Shown here piece after piece: positions 9,053 through 17,100 of a stretch of DNA of 64,000 bases. The notes below the pieces were generated by a model that made no database searches, was not told where the DNA came from, and worked only from the letters and a program-made list of their open reading frames with translations. Each line of letters opens with the position of its first letter. The first letter of the stretch is position 1. This DNA comes from Solirubrum koreensis. Its GTDB lineage: Bacteria > Bacteroidota > Bacteroidia > Cytophagales > Hymenobacteraceae. Position numbers and translations under genes: made by a program. The stretch is taken from NCBI RefSeq assembly GCF_039541855.1, contig NZ_BAABHA010000007.1, positions 1 to 64,000 on the forward strand, read 5' to 3'.

Positions 9053-9604
9053 CTATTTCTGAGGCGGGGCTGGCAGTACGATTTCCCGACTCAGATTAGG
9101 TACCAAGCGGCGCACGTTTTCCCAGTCTTTGCCGGCTGTATCAAGAAAGGCCCAGGTTTTACCCCCGTCGGTGGACACCGCCAGCAGCGTTGATTGCACA
9201 GTTTTGGTGTTGGCGCCCATCTGAAAATCGGAGGTTTGCGGCACGGTGCATTGCAACTCTCGGTCGACGGAGACAATGCGCGACGGCACGCCGTGGCTGA
9301 TCTTGACCTGGACGCCCTGGCTGCTCATTTCCTCCATGTCCTTGCGCAGTTTCTTGGCCAGCACGTCGGCGCCACCTGCCACCCGCAGCACATCGGGGTG
9401 GATAAAATCGGCAAACGTTTCGAAGTCTGCTTTCAGAAAAGCTTGCTCCATGGCCGTCAACTGCGTGTCGAGGTTAGCGCGACGGGCAGCATCGGGCAGC
9501 GGCTTGGCTTGGCCGTAACCGAGGATGGGCGCCAAGCTGGCCAGTAGCATCAGCAAAAGGAAACGGGCGCGTAACCGCGCGAAGGCTACTACTTGCAGAT
9601 GCAT
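9053..9604 (-). CDS. Secreted SnoaL/NTF2-like protein
   Basis: A 183-residue exported protein. After an N-terminal signal (hydrophobic run near residues 14-30, ending GYGQ) the sequence LDTQLTAMEQAFLKADFETF followed by FIHPDVL has the helix pattern typical of the NTF2/SnoaL cone fold. Such domains serve as binding pockets or small enzymes; nothing here indicates which. It lies on the minus strand between the Lgt-like gene and another secreted protein. Confidence 0.65.
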   Translation of the reverse strand: MHLQVVAFARLRARFLLLMLLASLAPILGYGQAKPLPDAARRANLDTQLTAMEQAFLKADFETFADFIHPDVLRVAGGADVLAKKLRKDMEEMSSQGVQVKISHGVPSRIVSVDRELQCTVPQTSDFQMGANTKTVQSTLLAVSTDGGKTWAFLDTAGKDWENVRRLVPNLSREIVLPAPPQK

Positions 9605-9672
9605 GGTTTGGAAACGATAAGAGTTCAGAACTGAAAGATGCGGGTTTTGCGCCTATACCGCACATTGGAATT

Positions 9673-10440
9673 TCAGCGGCCCAACCCAGCCGACCGGCTT
9701 GGCGCTGCTTCCCGCCCCCACAGCCACGCGTAATACCCCAGCCCCGCCACGCACGCCCACTGAATACTCGTAAGCCACAAACCCGGCAAGGCCGGTGCGG
9801 GCTTGATGAATTCCACCAGCAACCGGAACAGTAGGTAGGCAGCTAGAAACAGCCGGAACCGCCAACCGTCGGGCAGGGACTGGCGGCGCTCCAGCAGGTA
9901 CAGAAACGCGGCCAGCATTAGCAGGAACAGGATTTCGTAGAGGTTGGTGGGGTGGCGCAGCACGCCGTCGCCGAGGTCAAGGGCCCAGGGCAGCGTGGAG
10001 GCCGTGCCGTAGGTGCCGTCTTCGAGGCCGGAGAGGAAGCAGCCGATGCGGCCTAGTACCATGCCCAGCAGCAGCGGGTAAACCATCAGGTCACCAGAGG
10101 AGGCGGTTACGCCGAGGCGTTTTTTGGTCATCTCCACGCCTATTAAGCCGCCGAGCAGGCCGCCCACGATGGTTTTATTGGTTAAGTAATACAGCCAGCC
10201 GCCGGGCGGCTGCAGCAGCTCTTGGGGGTGCTCGAGCAGACCCAACACCCGCGACCCAAGCAAAGCACCGGCCGCCGCTCCAATGAAAATCCAGAGGCGG
10301 TGGTCGGTGCTGATGCGGTCGGGGGTGCGCTGGCGCAGGTGCGTGTACAGCCGGTAGCCAAGCGAGTACGCCAGCACTTCGAACAGCAGGTGCGCCGGCA
10401 GCATAAGCGGGCCGAGCTTTAACTCAACGGGAAACGTCAC
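9673..10440 (-). CDS. Lgt-like prolipoprotein diacylglyceryl transferase family protein
   Basis: A multi-pass inner-membrane protein of about 255 residues. The Lgt signature region is visible: GRIGCFLSG, then DGTYG, RHPTNLYE and, near the end, LLFRLLVEFIKP. Housekeeping Lgt moves diacylglycerol from phosphatidylglycerol onto lipoprotein cysteines. Here the usual Asn of GRxGN is Cys and the spacing differs, so this is more likely a specialised paralogue than the essential enzyme. The start is uncertain: GTG at 10440 avoids overlap with phhA, while ATG at 10512 would overlap it by 25 bases. It follows phhA on the same strand and is probably cotranscribed with it. Confidence 0.75.
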   Translation of the reverse strand: MTFPVELKLGPLMLPAHLLFEVLAYSLGYRLYTHLRQRTPDRISTDHRLWIFIGAAAGALLGSRVLGLLEHPQELLQPPGGWLYYLTNKTIVGGLLGGLIGVEMTKKRLGVTASSGDLMVYPLLLGMVLGRIGCFLSGLEDGTYGTASTLPWALDLGDGVLRHPTNLYEILFLLMLAAFLYLLERRQSLPDGWRFRLFLAAYLLFRLLVEFIKPAPALPGLWLTSIQWACVAGLGYYAWLWGREAAPSRSAGLGR

Positions 10441-10487
10441 GCGGAAAACCAGTAGCGCCGGACGCGGGTGCACCCGGCGCTGGCAAG

Positions 10488-11237
10488 TTACGCGGCCGGC
10501 TCGGCGAGGCAAGCCACTTCGCGCAGCCGGCGCTGCACCTGCGGCAAGGTGGGCGCTAGCTGCTCAAAGGAGTCGAGCACGAAGTAGGTGGTCTGGAACA
10601 CGTCTTTGCGGAAGGCTGTGTCGAGCACTTTGTTGATGTCGAACGGCTGCCGGGTGGGCTCCGCACTCAGGCTAAAGCGGGTTTCGCCGGCCGAGGACAA
10701 AATGCCCGCGCCGTAAATGCGTGCCTCGCCGCTGCCCGGGTCGTGCATCAGACCAAACTCCACCGTAAACCAGTACAGGCGTGCCAATAGCTCCACGGCG
10801 TTGGCATCGGAGGCGTGCAGGGTACCAATATGGCCCAGCTGGTGCAGGAAGCTGCAAAATTGCGGATTGGTGAGCAGCGGCACGTGGCCAAACACGTCGT
10901 GAAACATGTCGGGCTCTTCGAGGTAATCCAGCTCGGAGAGCTTGCGCAGCCAGGTGGTGGCGGGAAACTTTTTGGCGGCCAACAGACCAAAAAACAGCGC
11001 ATCGTCAACGATGCCCGGCACCGCCACCAGCTCCCAACCGGTGAGGCGGCGCAGCACCTGGTTGGTTTCGCGGAAGTCCGGAATGCGGTCGGCCGTGAAG
11101 CCGATGCGGGCCAGGCCTTCCATAAACTCCGGTGCCGCCCGCCCCGGCAGGGCCTGGAGCTGGCGTTCGAACAGGAGTTTCCACACCTGGAAGTCTTCGG
11201 CGGTGTACTGATCGTAGTGTTGCTGGAGGGCACTCAT
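10488..11237 (-). CDS. phhA: Phenylalanine 4-hydroxylase
   Basis: A 249-residue iron- and pterin-dependent monooxygenase that converts phenylalanine to tyrosine. It is the short bacterial catalytic-domain form without the ACT regulatory domain. The iron ligands are in the FHDVFGHVP motif (His113, His118) and YWFTVEFG (Glu160), all as in the family. The gene is preceded by a Tyr-rich leader reading frame and an intrinsic terminator whose T tract ends 24 bases before the ATG, so expression is probably controlled by attenuation. The Lgt-like gene follows downstream. Confidence 0.95.
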   Translation of the reverse strand: MSALQQHYDQYTAEDFQVWKLLFERQLQALPGRAAPEFMEGLARIGFTADRIPDFRETNQVLRRLTGWELVAVPGIVDDALFFGLLAAKKFPATTWLRKLSELDYLEEPDMFHDVFGHVPLLTNPQFCSFLHQLGHIGTLHASDANAVELLARLYWFTVEFGLMHDPGSGEARIYGAGILSSAGETRFSLSAEPTRQPFDINKVLDTAFRKDVFQTTYFVLDSFEQLAPTLPQVQRRLREVACLAEPAA

Positions 11238-11260
11238 GGCACAGGTTTTTGAAGTGGGGT

Positions 11261-11298
11261 AAAAAGAAAAAGCCCCTCTCCGGCTATCGGAGAGGGGC
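11261..11298 (-). terminator. Terminator (attenuator) just before phhA
   Basis: On the minus strand, a perfect 11-bp stem GCCCCTCTCCG / CGGAGAGGGGC (11288-11298 with 11272-11282) with a 5-base loop is followed by TTTTTCTTTTT. It lies between the leader peptide stop and the phhA start, so transcripts beginning upstream must pass it. A competing pair is possible: bases 11317-11322 (just after the leader stop) are complementary over 6 bp to 11280-11285 in the loop and 3' arm. Confidence 0.88.
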
Positions 11299-11324
11299 GA
11301 GTAGAGGCGTTTGGTGAGCCGGCG

Positions 11325-11429
11325 CTAGGTGGTTTGCGCGGGTACCGTCGTCCATACACGACCGTTGCCGAAGCCAGAAGGCGGGCAGGTCATGTAATAA
11401 TAATAAGACGACAGGTTGAAGCGGGTCAT
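11325..11429 (-). CDS. Tyr-rich leader peptide of phhA
   Basis: A 34-codon reading frame, ATG at 11429 to TAG at 11325, ending 26 bases before the terminator hairpin upstream of phhA. Codons 9-12 are four consecutive Tyr codons (TAT TAT TAT TAC), with Phe at codons 4 and 20 and Trp at 26. The peptide begins MTRFNLSSYYYYM. The order leader frame, terminator, biosynthetic gene is the classical arrangement of transcription attenuation, and the codon run matches the product of the gene it precedes. A -7-like box lies 5 bases before the ATG, so the mRNA may start at or near the ATG. Existence as a translated peptide is an inference. Confidence 0.75.
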   Translation of the reverse strand: MTRFNLSSYYYYMTCPPSGFGNGRVWTTVPAQTT

Positions 11430-11433
11430 GGGG

Positions 11434-11441
11434 CAAAGATG
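11434..11441 (-). promoter_or_regulatory. Candidate -7 box for the phhA leader
   Basis: On the minus strand CATCTTTG matches the Bacteroidota -7 consensus TAnnTTTG at all but one position. The leader ATG follows after CCCC, implying a leaderless transcript. No good -33 TTTG is seen at the expected distance. Confidence 0.4.
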
Positions 11442-11643
11442 GGGGTTTTTACTGAAAAATCACTCTTTGGTTGAATAGGTCATAAAAATTTTGCCACTTT
11501 CCGTCGAATTTGATTTCGGTTCTTCCTTCAGCGGGAGACTGGGCAACCAGTTGACGGCTTGACCTGCCTGCCGTTAATCATGCCTGGAGGCAAACGTGAA
11601 TTAAATGGATGGTAACGTGGGAAGCAGAAGAGGCATTAGCCAT

Positions 11644-12687
11644 TTAAGCGGGATACGCCGGATGGTTGCCGAGCTCGTTGTTTTGCTTTTCAGCTTTGCG
11701 GGTTAAGGCCGTAAGCCAGGAGCGAGTAACGTCGGATTCGCTCTGGTAGCCGCGCTGGCGCACGTTGCCATAGTCACCGCCGTGGTCGGGCAGGGCGCGG
11801 TTCAGCCAGCTGAGGGCGTTAACGGTGGTGCCCGGAGCCAGGCCGTGGGCCAACGACAGCAGCTTGGCGGGCAGGCCGAGGATTAGCTCGGCGTCGCCGC
11901 GGCGGCAGGCGTTCCAAATCTGGCGGGCGGCGTACTCGGCACTCATGGTGAGGCCGGGCAGCGAATCGGCAATCATAAACCAGCTGAACTCCTTTTGGTG
12001 CTGGCCTTTTACGATGGCCTGCCGGGCCGAGCCGGTACGCATCAGGCCGGGGCAAATGGTGGTAATGGGTACCCCGTAGCGCAGCATTTCGGCCCGAAAC
12101 CCTTCGGAGAGGCCCACCAGCGCGAATTTGCTGGCGCAGTAAGGCGCCATGTGCGGCACGGCTACTTTGCCACCGAGCGAGGCAATGTTCACGATGCGGC
12201 CCGAGCGGCGGCTGATCATATCGGGCAGCACGGCGCGCATGGCGTGCAGGGGCGCCCAGAAGTGGGTTTTCATCGACTCCTCATAGTCGCGCTGCTCCAT
12301 ATGCTCCAGCGGGCCGCCGGTAATAATGCCGGCGTTGTTTACCAGCACATCTACGGGGCCTAGGGCCTGCTTTACCTCGGCCACTAGGGTTCGTACCTCA
12401 ACCTCGTCGGTCAGGTCGCGGGTAAAGGCCAGTACTTCGGCGCCGTTGGCAGCAAGCTCCAGCCGGGCGCGTTCCAGTTCCTCGGGGTCGCGGGCGCAAA
12501 TGGCTACGCGGGCACCTTCGGCCACGGCGTAACGGGCCAGCACTAAACCCAGGCCGCGCGAGCCGCCAGTAATAAGCACCACGCGACTGGCCAGGCTATA
12601 GGAGCCACGGCGGTTCGACCAGAGTGTGGCCGCCAAGGCGGCGCCAAGGCCGGCCGCGGCCAGCCAGGAAGTACGGTTCTGCTTCAT
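11644..12687 (-). CDS. SDR family oxidoreductase with N-terminal membrane anchor
   Basis: A 347-residue short-chain dehydrogenase. The NAD(P)-binding motif GGSRGLG is at residues 41-47, the NNAG motif follows near 120, and the catalytic pair YCASK lies near residue 190. A hydrophobic stretch at residues 8-22 precedes the Rossmann fold and may anchor it in the membrane. A C-terminal extension of ~80 residues is longer than in the classical ~250-residue SDRs. The substrate is unknown. It is transcribed alone, 214 bases upstream of the phhA leader. Confidence 0.88.
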   Translation of the reverse strand: MKQNRTSWLAAAGLGAALAATLWSNRRGSYSLASRVVLITGGSRGLGLVLARYAVAEGARVAICARDPEELERARLELAANGAEVLAFTRDLTDEVEVRTLVAEVKQALGPVDVLVNNAGIITGGPLEHMEQRDYEESMKTHFWAPLHAMRAVLPDMISRRSGRIVNIASLGGKVAVPHMAPYCASKFALVGLSEGFRAEMLRYGVPITTICPGLMRTGSARQAIVKGQHQKEFSWFMIADSLPGLTMSAEYAARQIWNACRRGDAELILGLPAKLLSLAHGLAPGTTVNALSWLNRALPDHGGDYGNVRQRGYQSESDVTRSWLTALTRKAEKQNNELGNHPAYPA

Positions 12688-12898
12688 ACTTATACTTTAT
12701 GGAGCTGAGGCCGGAAAGGTTACACGCGCAGACAGCAGGGTCCGCCGCAAACCTGCGTACGGCGGGAATAAATTAGCCGCCGGTTGCGTTAGTGGCTGCG
12801 CGGGTCAGTCTGGCATTATATTTTCGTGTCCCCAAATACGGCGCTGCTTCCGATACTTCCGGGCCCGGTAGCGCCGCCTCACTCCTACTCTCTTTCGC

Positions 12899-13402
12899 AT
12901 GAAACGCACGCTGCTTGCCGGTTTGCTCCTCGTAGGCGCCCCCGCCGCGTGGGCCCAAACCGCTACCGTTAAAACCAAGACCAAATCGGAAACCGACGGC
13001 ACTTCGGTGAAAACCAAAACCGCCGCGCCTGCTCCCGCCGCGGCCCAACGTGCCCCCGCCCCCAAGCTCACCGACGAACAGATTACGGCCAAAGCCCGCG
13101 AACTGACGCTCAACCTCAAGCAGGGCCTGAGCCTCTCGCCGCAGCAGGAAGTAAAGGTTCAGGAAATCAACGAACGGAGCATTCGGCAGGTAGAAACCGC
13201 CCGTGTGCAGTACCGCTCGGATCTGCGCAAGCTCAACCTGACGGTAGACGATATTGGACAGGCCCGCCTGAGCGCCCTGAAGGATGCCCTTACGCCAGCG
13301 CAGTTCGCCCGCTACCAGCAGCAGCGCGAGAAGAAAATGGGTATTCCGAACGTGCAAGGCGTTCAGGGCAATGCCGTGCCGGGGTTGCGCGGTCAGGAAT
13401 AA
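12899..13402 (+). CDS. Secreted Spy/CpxP-like helical protein
   Basis: A 167-residue exported protein. The signal peptide ends near residue 20 (PAAWAQ). A low-complexity Thr/Lys/Ala/Pro stretch (residues ~20-55) is followed by a helical region with ELTLNLKQGLSLSPQQEVKVQEIN and LTPAQFARYQQQREK, the repeated L-T/S-P-Q/A-Q pattern seen in Spy/CpxP-type periplasmic proteins. Such proteins bind unfolded clients or sense stress. No regulator is adjacent. A second protein of this type is at 62625-63134. Confidence 0.65.
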   Translation: MKRTLLAGLLLVGAPAAWAQTATVKTKTKSETDGTSVKTKTAAPAPAAAQRAPAPKLTDEQITAKARELTLNLKQGLSLSPQQEVKVQEINERSIRQVETARVQYRSDLRKLNLTVDDIGQARLSALKDALTPAQFARYQQQREKKMGIPNVQGVQGNAVPGLRGQE

Positions 13403-13801
13403 GCCGATGTGTCGCCAGGGGTAAGGAGAGCGGGTCGCTAGCTGTTTTCCATCACCAGATACGCACTCGTTCGGGCTAACACCCACTGAACTAGTTCGTT
13501 ACTTTTTTATGTAGTTTATAGCCTGTTACTATGTACCGCCCTGTTACTAGGAGCGAAAACGTGAATGGCAGGCTGTGCCATTGGTAGTCCATTCAGTAGA
13601 CCAACCGTAGGGCTTCGCCCACTTGTCCGCAGCCCGCGCCAGGCGTGGGCAATGGGAAAAAGCAACAGTATATTAAATGCGCCGCTTGTTTCAGGCGAGC
13701 GGATAATTCTGGGGTTGGCCATCGGCACTGCGTGGTTAAGCAGGCGATATGTTGGTAGCATAAATGTTTAGATTTACCCACCTTTTTAATGACGTCGTGT
13801 T
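13403..13801. other. Intergenic region with hairpins, no gene seen
   Basis: No reading frame here looks real; the short frames on both strands lack codon bias and domain similarity. The segment 13560-13770 differs in character from its surroundings and holds small dyads, including AATGGCA/TGCCATT (about 13563-13581) and GCCCGCGCC/GGCGTGGGC (about 13631-13650). It could be a decayed mobile element, a dispersed repeat or a structured RNA. An AT-rich stretch at 13755-13800 probably carries the promoter of the next gene. Confidence 0.4.
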
Positions 13802-14299
13802 ATGAACAAATTTGTATTGCTTATTTCCGCAGTTGCCTTTGCCGGGTGCGGAGATAAAGAGAATTCCTCTCCCAAAATCCCCGACAACTCGGCGGCGGTA
13901 AAGATTAACGGGGTGGCCTTTCCCATTGACCTGAGCAAGTCCGAAGTTATTGTCACCAACCAGACCAGCGACCTGCTTGTCATTCTGCGTACCAGCCAAG
14001 GCATCAACGGTCCACGCGTGCTCATGCAACTGGACGAGTTCAACAAGCGGGCGGAAAAGGTGAACCTCAGCACGCAATCGACCAGTGTCATTGCTTTGGA
14101 TGAAACGCCTACGGGTGGGCCCCAGCACGGCTCACGTGATTGCGACCCGGTGAACCGCAGCATTGAGATTGTGTCTTACGACGAGGCGAAGCGAACCGTA
14201 AGCGGCCGTTTCTCCGGCAACCTGTGCAGCACTATGCGCGGGCCCGTCACCAAAACGGCTTCGGAAGGCGAGTTTAATTTACCTTTTAAGCTCCAATAA
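13802..14299 (+). CDS. Lipoprotein of unknown function
   Basis: A 165-residue predicted lipoprotein with a lipobox AFAGC near residue 16. The mature part begins with VKINGVAFPID and ends with a strand-rich region containing VSGRFSGNLC and GEFNLPFKL. This layout, an opening 'A-V-NG-x-F' strand and closing 'G-x-F' strands, resembles the DUF6252-type lipoproteins of Bacteroidota, an assignment I hold only loosely. Two Cys in the second half may form a disulfide. Single gene followed by a hairpin. Confidence 0.7.
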   Translation: MNKFVLLISAVAFAGCGDKENSSPKIPDNSAAVKINGVAFPIDLSKSEVIVTNQTSDLLVILRTSQGINGPRVLMQLDEFNKRAEKVNLSTQSTSVIALDETPTGGPQHGSRDCDPVNRSIEIVSYDEAKRTVSGRFSGNLCSTMRGPVTKTASEGEFNLPFKLQ

Positions 14300-14319
14300 C
14301 TCAAAACCCGCTGTGAATG

Positions 14320-14357
14320 CGAAAGGGCCTGTTTTCGTTTAGGAAACGGGCCCTTTC
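14320..14357. terminator. Hairpin between convergent genes
   Basis: GAAAGGGCC...GGCCCTTTC, extended inward by GTTTTC/GAAAC, lies between the ends of the lipoprotein gene (+) and the TauE/SafE gene (-). There is no long T run, so termination is likely but not certain. Confidence 0.55.
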
Positions 14358-14424
14358 ACTGCGCAGTCGCTTGGCTGAGGCGCCCGCGGGTATCCGCGGC
14401 CCTTTTCGTTTTGGAACCAGCTGT

Positions 14425-15198
14425 CTACTTGTTAAATGTATCCAGCGCCAGCTTTACGATAATGGCGCACACCACCACCAAAAACAGCACCCGCACGAAG
14501 CCCACGCCGCGTTTCACGGCCATGCGGGCCCCCAGCGTGGAACCGAGCATGTTGCAGGCAGCCATGGGCAGGGCTATGTGCCAAAGGATTTGGCCGGTAT
14601 AGGCGAAGAAAAGCACGCTGGTGAGGTTGGTAGCAATGTTAACCAGCTTGGCCGAGGCGGAGGCACTCAGGAAATCGTAGCCGAACAGGCCCACAAAGGC
14701 GAACAGCAAGAAACTGCCGGTGCCGGGCCCGAAAAAACCGTCGTAGAAGCCCAGGCCCACGCCCACTAGCACGCCGTAAAGCGGCTCGCGGCTTTCCGAT
14801 AGCCGAGGGGCATGAATGGAGCCGAAGTCCTTGCGCCAGAACGTGTAAATGGCAATAACCACTAGCAGCCCCAGTACCAGCGGCCGCAGCAATTCCGAAG
14901 GCAACAGGCTGACTACCCGCGCACCTAGAAACGAAAAGATACCCGCCGCCACGGCCGCCGAGCCTACGGCCGGCCACCGAATGGGTACCTGCCCGGCGTA
15001 CCGCCGAAACGCGGCCGTAGTACCCGCCAGCGACGATACTTTGCCGGTGCCCAGCACGGTGGGCACCGGCACGCCTTTCAGCAGCAGCAGCATGGCCGGC
15101 AGCTGAATGAGCCCGCCGCCGCCCACAATGGAATCCACAAAACCGGCCAGGAAAGCAAAGGCGCACAGAAACGCCAGCGTAGAATCGAGAAAAGACAT
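14425..15198 (-). CDS. TauE/SafE (TSUP) family permease
   Basis: A 257-residue inner-membrane protein with about eight hydrophobic segments. The N-terminal half has the family hallmark GFVDSIVGGGGLIQLP and TVLGTGKVSS; the second half repeats it as GVGLGFYDGFFGPGTGSF. TSUP proteins export or import sulfite, sulfonates or related organic anions; the substrate here cannot be told. It is divergent from the MFS gene. A -7-like TATCTTCG (15205-15212, minus strand) ends 6 bases before the ATG. Confidence 0.9.
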   Translation of the reverse strand: MSFLDSTLAFLCAFAFLAGFVDSIVGGGGLIQLPAMLLLLKGVPVPTVLGTGKVSSLAGTTAAFRRYAGQVPIRWPAVGSAAVAAGIFSFLGARVVSLLPSELLRPLVLGLLVVIAIYTFWRKDFGSIHAPRLSESREPLYGVLVGVGLGFYDGFFGPGTGSFLLFAFVGLFGYDFLSASASAKLVNIATNLTSVLFFAYTGQILWHIALPMAACNMLGSTLGARMAVKRGVGFVRVLFLVVVCAIIVKLALDTFNK

Positions 15199-15204
15199 GG
15201 GCGG

Positions 15205-15212
15205 CGAAGATA
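15205..15212 (-). promoter_or_regulatory. Candidate -7 box for the TauE/SafE gene
   Basis: TATCTTCG on the minus strand differs from TAnnTTTG at one base. It sits 6 bases before the ATG at 15198, and TTTA lies about 21 bases further upstream as a weak -33 element. The mRNA would be leaderless. Confidence 0.4.
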
Positions 15213-15340
15213 ACAGGCCGGCTACGTCCGTGTTAAAGTAAAACCCGAATCTGTGCGTCAGCTCTAGCTAGTCGCCCACCAATTCAACGCCCAAGGGTTT
15301 TACACGTACTTGCGCTCCGGGCCCTGTTGCCTTTCCACTG

Positions 15341-16936
15341 ATGACGCATCCCCTTACGCACCGCGACAAAATGCTCACCCTGGCCGGGGTACTGCTGGCC
15401 ATGTTTCTCGGTGCCCTCGATCAAACCATCGTTTCCACGGCCCTGCCGCGCATTGTTGCCGATTTACAGGGCCTGGACCGCTTTACCTGGGTGGCCACGG
15501 CCTACCTGGTAGCCAGTACCGCGCTAGTGCCCATTTACGGCAAGCTGGCCGATACGTACTCGCGCCGCACCATTGAAATTACGGCGGTAAGTATCTTCCT
15601 GCTCGGCTCGATACTGTGCGGACTGGCCGGTGAGTTTGGCCCGCTGCCCCTGCTCGGCGACGGCATGCCCCAGCTCATCATCTTTCGGGCCATTCAGGGA
15701 CTAGGCGGCGCGGGCTTGTTCGCCATGGCCTTCATCGTTATTGCCGATTTGTTTCCGCCGGCCGAGCGCGGACGTTACCAAGGCTACGTGGGCGCAGTAT
15801 TCGGGGTATCATCGGTGCTTGGGCCGTTTTTGGGCGGCTTGCTCACCGACCACGGCGACAACCTGATTCCCGGCGTGGAAGGCTGGCGCATGGTGTTTTA
15901 CGTGAACATTCCATTCGGCGCGCTGGCTCTGTGGTTCATTCTCACCCACATGCCCGCGCTGCGCCCCCAAGGTGTACCACGCCGCCTCGATTGCCTGGCC
16001 GCCGCTCTGCTGATGGCCGGTTTAGGTCCGCTAGTGGTGGCCTTGCAGCTCAACAAAGTAGCGTACCCGTGGTTGTCGCCCGTAACGCTGGGGCTACTGG
16101 CGGCCGCGGCCGTTCTGCTGGCGCTGTTCGTGCTCCGCTCCCTGCGGTCCGACAACCCGATTCTGGCGCTGAGTCTGTTTGAAAACAAGGTATTTCGTTC
16201 GGCCAACGCAGCCATGTTTCTGCTGGGCGGCGGCTTCCTGAGCCTCATCATTTTCGAGCCGCTGTTCATGGTAAACGTGCTGGGCGAATCGGCTACGCGG
16301 GCGGGCATGAGCTTGATTCCGTTGTCGCTGGGCGTGGTATCGGGCTCCATGCTGGCGGGACAAATGGTGTCGCGCTTCGGGCATTACCGCCGCTGGATGC
16401 TGGCGGGAAACGTGCTGCTGCTGGTTGGCCTGGGCCTGATGAGTACCCTTTCAGAAGCCACGACTTACACGCAGGTGCTGGTGTATCTGTTCGTGTGCGG
16501 CGTGGGCGCCGGCCCCAGCATGCCGCTCTACACGCTGGCCATCCAAAACGCCATCGAGCCCAAGCTGATGGGGCAAGCCACGTCGGCCAGCCAGTTTTTT
16601 CGGCAGATTGGCGGCGCTATGGCCGCGGCCGCCCTGGGCACCTTGCTGACCCTGAGCTTGGCCAAAGCAGTGCCAGCCACCGCGGCTACTTCGCCTTCGT
16701 CGCCGCCCGCGGCCCAACGAGCCGTGGTGAGCGAAGGACCGGCGCTGCCTACCGGCGCTACGCCCGAGGGTACCCGCCAACCGGCCCATATCCGGCAAGC
16801 CTTTTCGGAGGCTATTTCGCGCATTTACTTGCTCGTAATGGGTGTAGTGGCGCTGGGCTTGCTGGCTACGCTGCTGGTCCCGGAATTGCCGTTGCGAAAA
16901 ACCAACGCGGGCGCCCCGGCAGTGGTAATGGACTGA
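15341..16936 (+). CDS. MFS drug:proton antiporter, DHA2 (EmrB/QacA) type
   Basis: A 531-residue transporter of the 14-helix DHA2 family. Visible motifs are LDQTIVSTALPRI in helix 1, motif A GKLADTYSRR in the loop between helices 2 and 3, and FRAIQGLGGAGLF. A polar Ala/Pro/Ser/Thr-rich segment at about residues 445-490 lies before the last helix and is likely a loop outside the membrane. Members export toxic organic compounds with proton influx; no regulator or membrane fusion partner is adjacent. Divergent from the TauE/SafE gene. Confidence 0.92.
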   Translation: MTHPLTHRDKMLTLAGVLLAMFLGALDQTIVSTALPRIVADLQGLDRFTWVATAYLVASTALVPIYGKLADTYSRRTIEITAVSIFLLGSILCGLAGEFGPLPLLGDGMPQLIIFRAIQGLGGAGLFAMAFIVIADLFPPAERGRYQGYVGAVFGVSSVLGPFLGGLLTDHGDNLIPGVEGWRMVFYVNIPFGALALWFILTHMPALRPQGVPRRLDCLAAALLMAGLGPLVVALQLNKVAYPWLSPVTLGLLAAAAVLLALFVLRSLRSDNPILALSLFENKVFRSANAAMFLLGGGFLSLIIFEPLFMVNVLGESATRAGMSLIPLSLGVVSGSMLAGQMVSRFGHYRRWMLAGNVLLLVGLGLMSTLSEATTYTQVLVYLFVCGVGAGPSMPLYTLAIQNAIEPKLMGQATSASQFFRQIGGAMAAAALGTLLTLSLAKAVPATAATSPSSPPAAQRAVVSEGPALPTGATPEGTRQPAHIRQAFSEAISRIYLLVMGVVALGLLATLLVPELPLRKTNAGAPAVVMD

Positions 16937-17100
16937 ACGCGCCCGGCGTTTAACTCGGCCACGTTTCTGAAAATACCCGCAGCGAATCCGCTGAAGCCAC
17001 ATTCAGCCGGTTATGCCGCCTCGCCTGGCGGCGCTAAACCAAGCTGCACGGTAACATCCGGGCCAGTTTTGGGGTTGTGAGGCCTTACACGTTGCTTACC

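Noticed and set aside
13700..13745. GTTAAGC near 13735 as an integron attC core site
   Set aside because: No matching inverse core or cassette structure was found at a suitable distance, and no integrase is in the window.
17015..17032. GCCGCC/GGCGGC hairpin as a terminator after the MFS gene
   Set aside because: Only 6 bp with no T run.
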